From NCBI RefSeq assembly GCF_009674625.1, contig NZ_WKJQ01000001.1, positions 1,860,001 through 1,924,000 on the forward strand: 64,000 nucleotides of DNA, in the 5' to 3' direction. The translations under genes were made by a program, and so were the position numbers. Every line of letters starts with the position of its first letter. Within the stretch, counting starts at the first letter, position 1. Shown in pieces: positions 1 through 8,265 of the stretch. This stretch comes from Haloferax marinum (GTDB taxonomy: Archaea; Halobacteriota; Halobacteria; Halobacteriales; Haloferacaceae). The notes beneath the pieces were generated by a model, which did no database searches, had not been told where the DNA came from, and saw nothing but the letters and a program-made list of their open reading frames with translations.

Positions 1-1
1 G

Positions 2-112
2 GAGCGCATCCTCGACTTGGACGTGGACGGAGAGGGACCGCCATCTTGCCCGTCTTGTGGCGAGGAGATGGAGTTCGAGCGCTCGCCTGGAACGACCGGG
101 TGCGCCTGTTAG
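2..112 (+). CDS. C-terminal end of a zinc-ribbon-type protein (5' end outside window)
   Basis: The frame is open from the left edge and ends at a TAG at 110-112, leaving about 36 residues. The tail contains a CPSCG knuckle followed by a second pair, CAC, right before the stop, the pattern of a small zinc-binding ribbon. Asp/Glu richness matches haloarchaeal coding sequence. Too little is present to name a family; small C-terminal zinc ribbons occur on many haloarchaeal proteins. The following 34 nt up to the next (convergent) gene hold nothing recognisable. Confidence 0.55.
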   Translation, partial: ERILDLDVDGEGPPSCPSCGEEMEFERSPGTTGCAC

Positions 113-146
113 GTCGGCGTCGAGAGCCCGACTCGGTCGGTCGTCC

Positions 147-350
147 TCACTTCGTCACGAGGTACGTAACCGCGATGAGTAACAACGCCATCGTCGCGAC
201 GTTGACGAACGTGAACGCCATGAGTTCGAGGTACGAGAGTCCGTAGACAACGACAGTGGCGAAGATAGACGAGAGGATGACGTTCATCACGAAGACGACG
301 CGCGGGTCGCCTTCTCCCCACTCTATCTGCCCGGTGTCTTCTTCACTCAT
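147..350 (-). CDS. Small two-TM membrane protein, function unknown
   Basis: A 67-residue protein with an acidic N-terminus (MSEEDTGQIEWGEGDPR) followed by two hydrophobic segments, roughly residues 17-40 and 43-65, so it should be a small integral membrane protein with both ends on the same side. Its ATG overlaps the stop of the upstream CobW-type GTPase by 4 nt (347-350), so the two are very probably translated from one mRNA. That linkage suggests, without proving, a membrane role related to metal handling. I do not recognise a named family. Confidence 0.7.
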   Translation of the reverse strand: MSEEDTGQIEWGEGDPRVVFVMNVILSSIFATVVVYGLSYLELMAFTFVNVATMALLLIAVTYLVTK

Positions 351-1624
351 CGGTCTCCCTCCGGTTCAGCGAGAGCGAACTCTTCGCCGGCGTCGACCGG
401 ATATCGTTGGTCTACCACAGTCGCTCCAGGCTCCAGCAGGTGCTCGTCCAACGCCTCGACGAGTGCTGCTTCGTCGATTTCCCGACCGATGAAGACGAGT
501 TCGGTCCGTTTGTCCCCGTACTCGTCGTGCCAGTCGATTTCGGGATGGTTGCGACGATACGTGTCCTGTTCGAACTCCGGCAGCGACGCAATCCACGGAC
601 CGCTCGCCGTGACGTACGCCGACGGGCCGGCCTGACTGTAGGTGTAGCGGACGTCTTCTGCACCGGCAATCCACAGCGACCCCTTGGAACGGACGACCGA
701 TTCCGGGAGGTCGCCGAGAACCGCTTCTGCGCCGTCTGGGTCGAGCGGTGCCCGCCGACGGTAGACGAACGAGGTGATGCCGTAGGTCTCCTCCGCGTGC
801 GAGACGACGCTGTGGTCGTGGTCGTGGCCGTGCTCGTTGCCATGTCCGTGACTGTCGTCGTGGTCGTGGTCGTCGTGGTCGTCTCCATGGCCGTCGTGTT
901 CGCCTTCCTCGGCTTCCGCTTCGAGAACGGCCCGCCACCCGACGGGTGCGTCGGGGTCGTGGAGGTCCGAGAGGAGGTGGTCGACGTCTACGGTTCCGTG
1001 GGTCGTCTCGACCACGTCGATGCTGGGCCGGAGAGCGGTGATGACATCGCGGACCTCTGCAATCTCGTCGTCGGTGACGAGGTCGCGTTTGTTGAGGACG
1101 ACGAGGTCCGCGCTCTCGACCTGTTCGACGAGGAGGTCTGACAGTGGCTGGATCGTCCCGTCGCTGTCTTCCGCGACGGTTCGCTCGGGATTCCCGCCGA
1201 CGAACGTATCCGCGAACAGTCGTGCGTCGACGACGGTCACGAGACCAGCCACGTCGTATCTCGCTGCCGCACGCGAGGTGACGAATAGCCGGGCGACTGG
1301 TCCGGGTCTCGAGACACCCGACGCTTCGACGACGAGGTGGTCGAACGACCGTTCTCGTGCGAGTCGGACGACGGCCGTCTCGAGGTCGTCCTGTAGTTCA
1401 CAGCAGATACACCCGTTCGACAACTCCGTGACGCCGCCACCGACGGTGAGTTCTGACTCATCTGCGACCAACTCGGCGTCGACGTTCACAGAGCCCATGT
1501 CGTTGACGAGGACGGCGATATCGTGGTCACCGGCGTTCGTCAGCAGGTGGTTGAGAAGCGTCGTCTTGCCCGCCCCGAGGCTTCCACCGAGTACGGTCAC
1601 CGGAATCGCCTCTCGGGAATTCAT
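347..1624 (-). CDS. CobW/COG0523 (G3E) family GTPase, probable metallochaperone
   Basis: A 425-residue G3E-family GTPase. Visible motifs are the Walker A GGSLGAGKT (residues 13-21), the family's CxCC metal site NGCICCEL (Cys72, 74, 75) and the guanine-specificity motif NKRD (178-181). Residues about 243-271 form a His/Asp-rich stretch with well over ten histidines, a probable metal-storage or metal-sensing loop. A CobW C-terminal domain follows from about residue 280. COG0523 proteins hand Zn, Co or Fe to client enzymes using GTP; the client here cannot be read from the sequence. A small membrane protein overlaps its 3' end. The 150 bp upstream of 1624 separate it from a divergent operon. Confidence 0.88.
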   Translation of the reverse strand: MNSREAIPVTVLGGSLGAGKTTLLNHLLTNAGDHDIAVLVNDMGSVNVDAELVADESELTVGGGVTELSNGCICCELQDDLETAVVRLARERSFDHLVVEASGVSRPGPVARLFVTSRAAARYDVAGLVTVVDARLFADTFVGGNPERTVAEDSDGTIQPLSDLLVEQVESADLVVLNKRDLVTDDEIAEVRDVITALRPSIDVVETTHGTVDVDHLLSDLHDPDAPVGWRAVLEAEAEEGEHDGHGDDHDDHDHDDSHGHGNEHGHDHDHSVVSHAEETYGITSFVYRRRAPLDPDGAEAVLGDLPESVVRSKGSLWIAGAEDVRYTYSQAGPSAYVTASGPWIASLPEFEQDTYRRNHPEIDWHDEYGDKRTELVFIGREIDEAALVEALDEHLLEPGATVVDQRYPVDAGEEFALAEPEGDR

Positions 1625-1773
1625 GGGCGGCGTTTCCTCGTCCTCGTATATGAACCCGTGGGTCCTGTGGTGGGGAACCGAGTGACACAGTTCGGGGACC
1701 GTCGCCGCCGAAATGCTCCTGGTCGTTCGTGAGCGATACCCTTTTGTCTCGGCATCGGTTTGTATGCAAACTG

Positions 1774-2070
1774 ATGACGCTTGCCGCGCGCATCGAGTCT
1801 TTTCGTTCTCTCGTAGAGGAGTGGCTTCGCGGCCTCTACCACGGAATGATAACTCACCCCGCCTACGAGAAGATCGAGAAACAGGCCGAAGACGACGAAG
1901 ACGCGTTCATGCTCGCGTGCTTCCCCGACGCGTTCGGAATTCCGTCCCCAGTGTCGTACTACACTGCCGAACTCCTCCCGTACCTCGAAGACGAGTTCGA
2001 GGCGTGGGAGCGGCGGATGTGGGACCGTGGGTCGCTTCTCGAACGAAAAGGACACCAGTACCACTTCTAA
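1774..2070 (+). CDS. Conserved small protein upstream of the ArsA/Get3 ATPase
   Basis: The 98-residue protein beginning MTLAARIESFRSLVEEWL is preferred over the longer open frame from 1729, because a TATA-like AT-rich block (gataccctttt) around 1735-1746 places a leaderless transcript start close to ATG 1774. It is acidic and mostly helical by composition, with no transmembrane segment. Its stop lies one nucleotide before the ATPase ATG (2072), so the two are co-transcribed and probably translationally coupled. This arrangement suggests a partner of the ATPase, but I recognise no domain and assign no function. Confidence 0.7.
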   Translation: MTLAARIESFRSLVEEWLRGLYHGMITHPAYEKIEKQAEDDEDAFMLACFPDAFGIPSPVSYYTAELLPYLEDEFEAWERRMWDRGSLLERKGHQYHF

Positions 2071-2071
2071 C

Positions 2072-3043
2072 ATGCGCAAGTTCGTATTCTTCGGCGGGAA
2101 AGGCGGCGTCGGAAAGACCACCATGTCGAGCGCCTACGCGGTCAAGTGCGCTCGTGCAGGGGTCAAGACGCTGCTCGTCTCGACAGACCCGGCGCACAGT
2201 ACCCGTGACGTGTTCGACCAGGAGTTTACCGACACCCCAGCACCCGTCGAGGGCGAACCCAACCTCGACGCGATGGAGATAGACCCCGAGACGGAAGTCC
2301 GCGAACATCTCATGGAGACGAAGCGAGCGATGAGCGACCAGGTGAGCCCAGCGATGGTCAACGAAATCGACCGGCAGATAGAGATGGCTCACCAGACGCC
2401 CGGTGCGCACGAATCGGCACTCTTCGACCGCTTCATCGACGTGATGCGCGACTCCGACGAGTACGACCGGGTCGTCTTCGACACCTCGCCGACCGGCGGA
2501 ACACTCCGTCTCCTCTCACTCCCGGAGTATCTCGATGGCTGGATTCAGCGACTCCTCCACAAACGAAAGCAGTCGGTCAAACTGTTCGAACGCGCGGCTA
2601 TCGGCAACAACGAACCCCGACGGATGATGGAGGGCGACCCGATTATCGCCCGTCTCGAAAAACGTCGTGACGACTTCAAATTCGCAAAAGAGACGCTTCA
2701 GGACGACGCTGCGTTCTTCCTCGTCGTCAACCCAGACGAACTCTCGATTCGAGAGACGAAACGGGCAGTCGATAAACTCGAAGAGTACGGCCTCGACGTT
2801 CGCGGACTGGCGGTCAACCGCCTGACACCCGAACCAGACCCAGACGAGGAGGGCCGTGGGGCGACGTTCTTGCGCGACCGGGTCAAGACAGAGCAGGAAC
2901 GACTCCGTGAACTTCGTGAGGACCTGTCCCCGCCGTTGGTGGCAGCAATCGAAACACGAGTCGCCGAAGTCAAGGGCGATTTCCTCGGCGAAGTCGCAGA
3001 CGAGATAGAAGTCGACGTCGAACTCACACCCGAAAAAGTGTAA
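2072..3043 (+). CDS. arsA: ArsA/Get3 (TRC40) family ATPase
   Basis: A 323-residue ATPase beginning MRKFVFFGGKGGVGKTTM. It has the deviant Walker A GGKGGVGKT (8-16), switch I STDPAHS (37-43) and switch II DTSPTGGT (137-144; canonical members have DTAPTGHT). This family energises arsenite pumps (ArsA) or inserts tail-anchored membrane proteins (Get3). It is a single ATPase domain, as in Get3, rather than the tandem bacterial ArsA. The CxxC used by eukaryotic Get3 for a dimer zinc site is absent. No arsR, arsB or arsC lies nearby, so a Get3-like role is at least as likely as arsenite export. The longer upstream frame from 2027 overlaps the preceding gene and is rejected. Confidence 0.88.
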   Translation: MRKFVFFGGKGGVGKTTMSSAYAVKCARAGVKTLLVSTDPAHSTRDVFDQEFTDTPAPVEGEPNLDAMEIDPETEVREHLMETKRAMSDQVSPAMVNEIDRQIEMAHQTPGAHESALFDRFIDVMRDSDEYDRVVFDTSPTGGTLRLLSLPEYLDGWIQRLLHKRKQSVKLFERAAIGNNEPRRMMEGDPIIARLEKRRDDFKFAKETLQDDAAFFLVVNPDELSIRETKRAVDKLEEYGLDVRGLAVNRLTPEPDPDEEGRGATFLRDRVKTEQERLRELREDLSPPLVAAIETRVAEVKGDFLGEVADEIEVDVELTPEKV

Positions 3044-3173
3044 ACCGAATTACAACAACATTCTCCTTTTCGAACCCGTCGCCTTCCTTACCTGTATCTC
3101 GAAAACAATACATTCCCAACTATCGTTAACGTTAAGGTAACCTTTTTCGTGTCTATGGCTGGGGCAGAGTACC

Positions 3174-4982
3174 ATGGTACAAGTTATTTGGCTGGTTGTC
3201 ACCGTACTCGCGTTGTTCACCGTCGGGTATTTCGGATACTCACGGTACCTCGCGCAGTTCGTCGAACTCGACGATAGTCGTGATACACCGGCACACAAAT
3301 ACGAAGACGGTCAAGAGTATGTACCGGCAAAGAAGCCGGTCTTATTGGGGCATCACTATTCAAGTATTGCAGGCGGCGCACCAATCGTCGGCCCGATTAC
3401 GGCGGGTGTGGTGTGGGGGTGGCTCCCTGCACTCGCGTGGATCGCTATTGGAAACCCACTCCTCGGTAGTGTCCACGACTTCGTTTCCCTGTCGAGCAGT
3501 CTCCGACACGACGGGAAATCTATCGGGTACATCATCGGCGAGTACGTGGGCGAACGCGGCAAGAACATGCTGCTGTGGTTCGCGTTCCTCACCATCATCC
3601 TCGTCGTCGCGGTGTTCGCCCTCGTGGTGGCAATCGTGTTCAACGCCTACCCAGAGGCGGCGACGGCAAGTCTGGTGTACATCGCCCTCGCAGTGCTGTT
3701 CGGGATGTATCTCTACCAGCTGAACCTGCCGTTCATTCCGGGAACGGTCGGGTTCGTCGCTGCGATGTTCATCGGCGTCTACTTCGGCATCCAGTTCCCG
3801 ATTGCGCTGTTCGAACCCGCAGCTCGTGCACCGGCAGAGACACTCGTCCTCTTCGGTAGCGGCGGTTCGTGGCTCCCTGCGGCGGGTGCCTTCGGCGCCA
3901 ACGCCGCAGCGTGGATTCCGATAATCCTCGTCTACGGTGCACTCGCGAGCGCCCTTCCGGTCTGGGTGCTCTTGCAACCGCGTGACTACCTCTCGTCGTT
4001 CCTGCTCTACGCAGGTGTCGGCGGAGCACTCCTCGCAATCATCGTCGGCACGGTCGCCGGCACCTCGTCGCAACCGCTCGTGACGAACCTCGAACCGTTC
4101 TACGGATTCATGGGGCGGACTGGAACACCGTTGTTCCCGCTCCTGTTCATCACCATCGCGTGTGGGACCATCAGCGGGTTCCACTCGCTCGTCTCTTCGG
4201 GGACGACCTCGAAGCAACTGAACAAGGAATCCGACGCTCGAGTGATTGGCTACGGCGGCATGCTCGGTGAGGGTCTCCTCGCCACTGTCGCTCTCGCAAC
4301 GGTCGCTATCATCGGCCCCGAAGTGGGTGGCGGTATCGGTCTCGCGCTCCCGACGTTCGCGGCGGGTGGCGGTATCATCCTCACGAGCTTCGGTATCCCG
4401 ACGTCCTTCGGTGGTCCGTTCATGGCTCTCGTCCTCGTGAGCTTCCTGCTCACGTCGACTGACACGGCCGTGCGCCTCGGTCGCTACATGATGGAAGAGA
4501 TCATCGGCACGCCCGAGTCGCAGGCCCAAGAACTCGCGACCAACCGCTGGGGCAACGCTGCGGTGCAGGCAGTTCCGGCGTACGTGCTCATCACGAGTGG
4601 GTCGTGGCTCACGCTCTGGCAGCTCTTCGGCGGTGCCAACCAGCTTCTCGCTGCGCTGGCGCTCCTGACTGCCACCGTGTGGCTGGCCAACTGGGACGAC
4701 TCGAAACAGCTCATCAGCACCGGTGGTCCGATGGTCCTCATGGTCTCCATCACGACGCTCGGTCTGCTGTGGCTCGCAATCCACGACAACATCTACGCGA
4801 AGTTCCTCAACTCCGAGTGGATGGCGTCCGCCGAACCGTTCGCCATGGTCTCGGCAGTCGTCCAAGTCATCCTCGCGTTCACGCTCATCTACTTGGCGCT
4901 CTCGCTCGCCAAGATGGGGTACGAGAACATCCAGGATGTGCGGGGGTCGAGTGTGAGCAGCACCGCTCCCAGCGACGACTAA
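3174..4982 (+). CDS. cstA: CstA family transporter (carbon starvation protein A)
   Basis: A 602-residue polytopic membrane protein with about 15-16 hydrophobic segments. The N-terminal signature YVPAKKPVLLGHHYSSIAGG and the central GTISGFHSLVSSGTTSKQ are hallmark CstA/BtsT sequences. The length matches the shorter CstA class (about 600 residues) rather than the roughly 700-residue enterobacterial proteins. Characterised relatives import pyruvate or peptides; the substrate here is unknown. The gene is monocistronic. Upstream, around 3125-3150, lies a gttaac/gttaa/ggtaac block followed by a T-rich TATA-like stretch about 27 nt before the ATG, consistent with a leaderless mRNA. Confidence 0.92.
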   Translation: MVQVIWLVVTVLALFTVGYFGYSRYLAQFVELDDSRDTPAHKYEDGQEYVPAKKPVLLGHHYSSIAGGAPIVGPITAGVVWGWLPALAWIAIGNPLLGSVHDFVSLSSSLRHDGKSIGYIIGEYVGERGKNMLLWFAFLTIILVVAVFALVVAIVFNAYPEAATASLVYIALAVLFGMYLYQLNLPFIPGTVGFVAAMFIGVYFGIQFPIALFEPAARAPAETLVLFGSGGSWLPAAGAFGANAAAWIPIILVYGALASALPVWVLLQPRDYLSSFLLYAGVGGALLAIIVGTVAGTSSQPLVTNLEPFYGFMGRTGTPLFPLLFITIACGTISGFHSLVSSGTTSKQLNKESDARVIGYGGMLGEGLLATVALATVAIIGPEVGGGIGLALPTFAAGGGIILTSFGIPTSFGGPFMALVLVSFLLTSTDTAVRLGRYMMEEIIGTPESQAQELATNRWGNAAVQAVPAYVLITSGSWLTLWQLFGGANQLLAALALLTATVWLANWDDSKQLISTGGPMVLMVSITTLGLLWLAIHDNIYAKFLNSEWMASAEPFAMVSAVVQVILAFTLIYLALSLAKMGYENIQDVRGSSVSSTAPSDD

Positions 4983-5006
4983 CGACTAAAAACCAACCGC
5001 AATCTT

Positions 5007-5630
5007 TTATCGACGCAATCGGTCGACGAGCCGCTGCACGATTCCTCTCGAACTCGTCGGAGAGACGTCCGTCCAGAGGGTGAACGCTTCGACAGAGTCT
5101 GCGTTTCGACTCGCGATGGCCGTCTCGTCGTCGGGGGCGACGACGGCGACGTTCATCTCGAAGTGTCCGTGGTAGCCGAACTTGATGAGTTTCCGGTCCG
5201 AAAAGTCGGCGACGAAGTCGTACACGTCGTCGGGGATGTCGGGGGCGACGAGGACGAACGTGAAGTCCGTCCCGAAGTGTTCTGGACTCGGTGCGACCCA
5301 CTCGTCTGCGAGTTCGTGGCCCAACTCGACGAGTCGTTGGAGTTCTGCGACCGTCGCCGTCTCGACGCGCCGGGCGAACAGATACTCCTTCGCGTGGTGG
5401 TTCGCGTAGTTGATGGAGGGATGCATGAACTGCTTGCGCGTCTCCATCCGCATCGACCCGTAGAGGTCGAACCGTTCACCGTGGACCGCGTAGTCCTTCT
5501 CGAGGTCGTAGTTGAACATGAGGCGGTCGCTCACCCGGTCGAGGTAGGTATCGTCCCACTCGGGTGCGTCGATGGCCGCCTCACCAGCGTTCGAATCGTC
5601 ACCGGCACCGGACCGTTCCACGTCGCTCAT
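5007..5630 (-). CDS. Haloarchaeal conserved hypothetical protein
   Basis: A 207-residue soluble protein with an acidic N-terminal tail (about 35 residues) and a mixed alpha/beta body. Notable segments are a His-containing patch (MHPSINYANHHAKEYLF, about residues 69-85) and a central beta-rich stretch (DFTFVLVAPDIPDDVYDFV). No catalytic motif is recognisable. Its ATG (5628-5630) overlaps the TGA of the upstream cupin gene (5627-5629), so the two are coupled. It is convergent with cstA, with 24 bp between the stops. I do not know the function. Confidence 0.75.
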   Translation of the reverse strand: MSDVERSGAGDDSNAGEAAIDAPEWDDTYLDRVSDRLMFNYDLEKDYAVHGERFDLYGSMRMETRKQFMHPSINYANHHAKEYLFARRVETATVAELQRLVELGHELADEWVAPSPEHFGTDFTFVLVAPDIPDDVYDFVADFSDRKLIKFGYHGHFEMNVAVVAPDDETAIASRNADSVEAFTLWTDVSPTSSRGIVQRLVDRLRR

Positions 5631-6007
5631 CTCTCGTCGGGGTCGTACGCCTCGGCGTCACCGGAGACGGCGGGTGCGCCGATAGCGAGGATGTCCACCG
5701 CTTCGCTCGCGTCGTCTGGGTTGTGTGCGCGATGCGGGCTTTCGGGGTCGGCCACGAAGAGGTCGCCGGCCGAAACTTCGAACGTCTCGTCGGGCGTCTC
5801 GACGAACAGCGTGCCCGAGAGAACGTAGAACGCCTCCTGCTGTTCGGTGTGGTAGTGGTACTTCAGCGGCACTTGCTCGCCAGGTTCTGCCCGGAACTGG
5901 TTGAGCGCGAAGTTCTCTAAGCCACCTTCGACGCCGATGCGTCGGAGTTCGCACGGTCGGTCTGGAACTGGTTCAACCTCGTCCGTATCCACGACGTGAT
6001 ATCCCAT
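5627..6007 (-). CDS. Cupin-domain protein
   Basis: A 126-residue single-domain cupin starting MGYHVVDTDEVEP. Cupin motif 1 is visible as PLKYHYHTEQQEAFYVLSG (two His plus a Glu, the usual metal ligands), and motif 2 as GDLFVADPESPHRAHNP, supplying the last His. Such small cupins bind a divalent metal and may be isomerases, dioxygenases or ligand sensors; the substrate cannot be inferred. The upstream start in the longer open frame is rejected because it runs into the divergent gene's promoter. It overlaps the next gene by 4 nt. Confidence 0.85.
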   Translation of the reverse strand: MGYHVVDTDEVEPVPDRPCELRRIGVEGGLENFALNQFRAEPGEQVPLKYHYHTEQQEAFYVLSGTLFVETPDETFEVSAGDLFVADPESPHRAHNPDDASEAVDILAIGAPAVSGDAEAYDPDER

Positions 6008-6095
6008 GAGACGGAGCAACACGTTCGTCCCTATAAGCCCGTCGCGACCACTGGGAAACCAAGGTTTATTCGTGATGATTACTAACAAGGGGCGT

Positions 6096-6305
6096 ATGGC
6101 AGGCCAGAAACGCGAGGCGTGTGGTCGGTGTTCGATGACGACCGTCGTCGACGCGACCACGACTGGCGACCGCGACCCGCTCGGGGACGAGAAGATAGAA
6201 CTCGACGAATCAGAACTCCGGACGGTCTCGCCCGGTGCATGGTTCGAAGGTATCTCGACGCGCCTCGACAACTTCGCTGAGCGCGTCATCTACGGTAATC
6301 GCTGA
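6096..6305 (+). CDS. Small CxxC protein, function unknown
   Basis: A 69-residue acidic protein (MAGQKREACGRCSM...) with one N-terminal CxxC (residues 9-12) and a C-terminal amphipathic region ending in RVIYGNR. The start at 6096 is supported by a TATA-like box (gtttatt, about 6064-6070) 27 nt upstream, giving a leaderless mRNA. Haloarchaea encode many small single-CxxC proteins that may bind zinc as dimers; that is family-level knowledge, not something shown here. It is divergent from the cupin gene. Confidence 0.6.
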   Translation: MAGQKREACGRCSMTTVVDATTTGDRDPLGDEKIELDESELRTVSPGAWFEGISTRLDNFAERVIYGNR

Positions 6306-6414
6306 GCATTTCGCGACGGCACTCACCGAGTTCTACAGGAATCTCTGAATTTCGTGCCCGTGAGAGTAGCTGACGGAGTATTTTTATCCCTTGGCACGTA
6401 GTCCAGACAACGAC

Positions 6415-7107
6415 ATGGAAGAGAGTATCTCCGGGTTCAAACGCCGGGGCTCTTGGGGCGAGGTCGTCGAACACGGGGAGCGAATCACCCGTGCGCTCCG
6501 CGAGGCCGACGTCGAAGGTCGGCCCTTCGACGACTGGAACGAGTGGCGACCGAAGTCGCACGAGCGTCTTGGTGAGGACGTAAACCAAAAGACTGCCAAG
6601 CAGGCAAGCGTCGGCGAGGGTGAAGGTGAGAAGAAAGGGAAGGCGCCGAACGAGGACCTCAAGACGGCTGGGAAGAAACTGTCGCGCTCCTACGAGAAGG
6701 TAGAAGAGGGCGACGACGAGGGGGCCGTCGAGTCGTGGCAAGACTCGATAAACTACGTCGCCCGTGCTGCGGACTCCGCCGGACGGAAGGCGCTTCGAAA
6801 GGTCGAGGACACGGTGTACCGAAAGGTGATGACGCAACTCGCACCGTACTACTTCGACAACGAACTCATCAGCGCCAACATCCAGCAGGTCGGCCGCGGG
6901 TCGGGTGACGAACAGTTCGTCTTCGAGGTGAACGTCAACGACGACGACCTGAAGGCACAGGTGTCCGAGACGCTCCGAAACTTCGAAGACGAGGTCGACC
7001 GCTGGCACATCGACACGGAAAAACAAACCGAGGTCGCGGAAGCGGTCGAAGGCGTCGAAGTGCCAGTGACAGACCAAGAAAAGCGGTCCAAATCCACGAC
7101 GAACTGA
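6415..7107 (+). CDS. Haloarchaeal conserved protein of unknown function
   Basis: A 230-residue hydrophilic protein starting MEESISGFKRRGSWGEVVEH. An N-terminal globular stretch (1-60) leads into a charged Lys/Glu/Gly linker (about 60-85), then a helical domain (90-140), and a C-terminal alpha/beta segment. A TATA-like element (tatttttatcc, about 6379-6389) lies about 27-30 nt before the ATG, so the mRNA is probably leaderless. It may belong to one of the haloarchaea-restricted DUF families, but I cannot say which with certainty. Its last three codons are the first copy of the 56-bp tandem repeat that follows. Confidence 0.75.
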   Translation: MEESISGFKRRGSWGEVVEHGERITRALREADVEGRPFDDWNEWRPKSHERLGEDVNQKTAKQASVGEGEGEKKGKAPNEDLKTAGKKLSRSYEKVEEGDDEGAVESWQDSINYVARAADSAGRKALRKVEDTVYRKVMTQLAPYYFDNELISANIQQVGRGSGDEQFVFEVNVNDDDLKAQVSETLRNFEDEVDRWHIDTEKQTEVAEAVEGVEVPVTDQEKRSKSTTN

Positions 7108-7279
7108 GTGCGGTGGTGTACGCGGTAGACTCGTCGTGGATTTGGGGGTGAACGACGAACTGAGTGCGGTGGTGTACGCGGTAGACTCGTCGTGGATTTG
7201 GGGGTGAACGACGAACTGAGTGCGGTGGTGTACGCGGTAGACTCGTCGTGGATTTGGGGGTGAACGACGAACTGAGTGC
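7098..7279 (+). repeat. 56-bp tandem repeat, 3 full copies plus 14 nt, seeded by a gene's 3' end
   Basis: Exact copies begin at 7098, 7154 and 7210 with a partial fourth at 7266-7279. The first copy includes the last codons and stop of the preceding gene, so the stop context has been copied downstream. Each unit carries the 13-mer gtcgtggatttgg (7133, 7189, 7245), the exact reverse complement of ccaaatccacgac at 7088-7100 inside the gene, so a 13-bp stem with a 32-nt loop can form at the 3' end of the transcript. The period is not a multiple of three and the array is non-coding. Confidence 0.95.
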
Positions 7280-7394
7280 ACGCCGTCGACTCTGCCGTTC
7301 TCCCGATTCTGTCGTCACCACACGGTCTGCTGTTCGACGCGCACACGTGTCTCATTTCGATAATACTGATACCCCTCGCCCGACATGTGATGGT

Positions 7395-7634
7395 ATGGCC
7401 GAACCACTCCGCATCGAGTCCGGAGAACTGACTGTAGACGAGATTCTCGACGCGCTCCGCGAGGGGCGGCGTATCGTCGTCCGTGCAGAGATGCTCGGCG
7501 GAACTCACGAAGTGACACTCCGGCACGATGGGTCGATATTCTACTGTGACACGCCGACGACGCTCCACAAACACGAAGACGAAGACGGGATGCGGAACTG
7601 CGTGGTGAAGATGGGATACGCGAGAGACGAGTAA
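7395..7634 (+). CDS. Small conserved haloarchaeal protein, function unknown
   Basis: A 79-residue protein starting MAEPLRIESGELTVDEILDALREGRRIVV. Helix followed by beta strands (RIVVRAEMLGG, HEVTLRHDGSIFYCDTPTTLH) and ending VVKMGYARDE. A TATA-like gataatac (about 7359-7366) lies roughly 27-30 nt upstream of the ATG, favouring this start. No catalytic motif is seen; a small regulatory or RNA-binding fold is possible but unproven. Confidence 0.65.
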   Translation: MAEPLRIESGELTVDEILDALREGRRIVVRAEMLGGTHEVTLRHDGSIFYCDTPTTLHKHEDEDGMRNCVVKMGYARDE

Positions 7635-7792
7635 GCGTCCCAGCCGAATTTCTCGAATGCGGGGATACACCGGCGAAACGTGTCGTCTGCGGCGACGAAA
7701 CCGTCGTCTCCGGTGGTCAGGGGTTCTCTGTGCGCGACAGTCTGTTCTCCGGTAGGTGAGGGTTTAATCCGACGCACAGCGAACAGATGTGC

Positions 7793-8164
7793 ATGGCTGA
7801 TGCACCGGATATGGAAGATTTGATGGAGACCGACGACCCGAACTTCGGGCACGTTCTCGCGTGTGTCTTCGGAATCCAGAGCCACGAGAGTCGGACGTAT
7901 CTCGCACTTCTCGACAACCCAGGAAGCACCGTCGCGGAACTGGCGGAGGTCCTCGAACGTGACCGGAGTAACGTCAACCGGTCGCTGACGACGCTCCTCG
8001 ACAAAGGACTCGCCGAGCGAAAGCGCCGACTGCTGGACCCCGGCGGGTACGTCTATCAGTACACTGCGACGCCGCTTCCAGACGCCAAGGAGATGATGCA
8101 CGCCGCGCTGGACGAGTGGGCCGACGACGTCCACGCTCGAATCGACGCCTTCGGGGAGTCGTAG
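7793..8164 (+). CDS. Winged-helix transcriptional regulator (TrmB/MarR-like)
   Basis: A 123-residue DNA-binding protein. After a short acidic leader, the core CVFGIQSHESRTYLALLDNP leads into a winged helix in which VAELAEVLERDRSNVNRSL is the helix-turn-helix, followed by a basic wing (KGLAERKRRLLDPGGYVYQY). This is the haloarchaeal TrmB/MarR-like small-regulator pattern; it lacks a sugar-binding domain. An ATG at 7787 is an alternative start, but the TATA-like ggtttaatcc (7761-7770) places the transcript start at about 7793. It lies immediately upstream of thrC, though a hairpin with a T-run separates them. Confidence 0.8.
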   Translation: MADAPDMEDLMETDDPNFGHVLACVFGIQSHESRTYLALLDNPGSTVAELAEVLERDRSNVNRSLTTLLDKGLAERKRRLLDPGGYVYQYTATPLPDAKEMMHAALDEWADDVHARIDAFGES

Positions 8165-8210
8165 ACCAGCACGCGGTTCTTTCTGACTCGATTTCGACGC
8201 GTCTCGACCG

Positions 8211-8239
8211 GCAGGTGCCGCCCAAACCCACCTGCTTTT
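8211..8239 (+). terminator. Hairpin plus T-run between the HTH regulator and thrC
   Basis: gcaggtg (8211-8217) and cacctgc (8229-8235) form a 7-bp stem with an 11-nt loop, followed directly by tttt. It lies 47 nt after the regulator stop, as expected of an intrinsic-like terminator. Because thrC starts at 8266, the same T-run may double as its weak TATA region. Confidence 0.4.
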
Positions 8240-8265
8240 GTCCCTCTGGTACCACCGCCCGAGCA

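Noticed and set aside
7098..7279. CRISPR array
   Set aside because: Units are contiguous with no unique spacers, and no cas genes are nearby. The same applies to the 53541 and 58200 repeats.
8165..8265. Thr-rich leader peptide upstream of thrC
   Set aside because: No ATG/GTG ORF rich in Thr codons is present; only a short hairpin with a T-run, better read as a terminator of the upstream gene.
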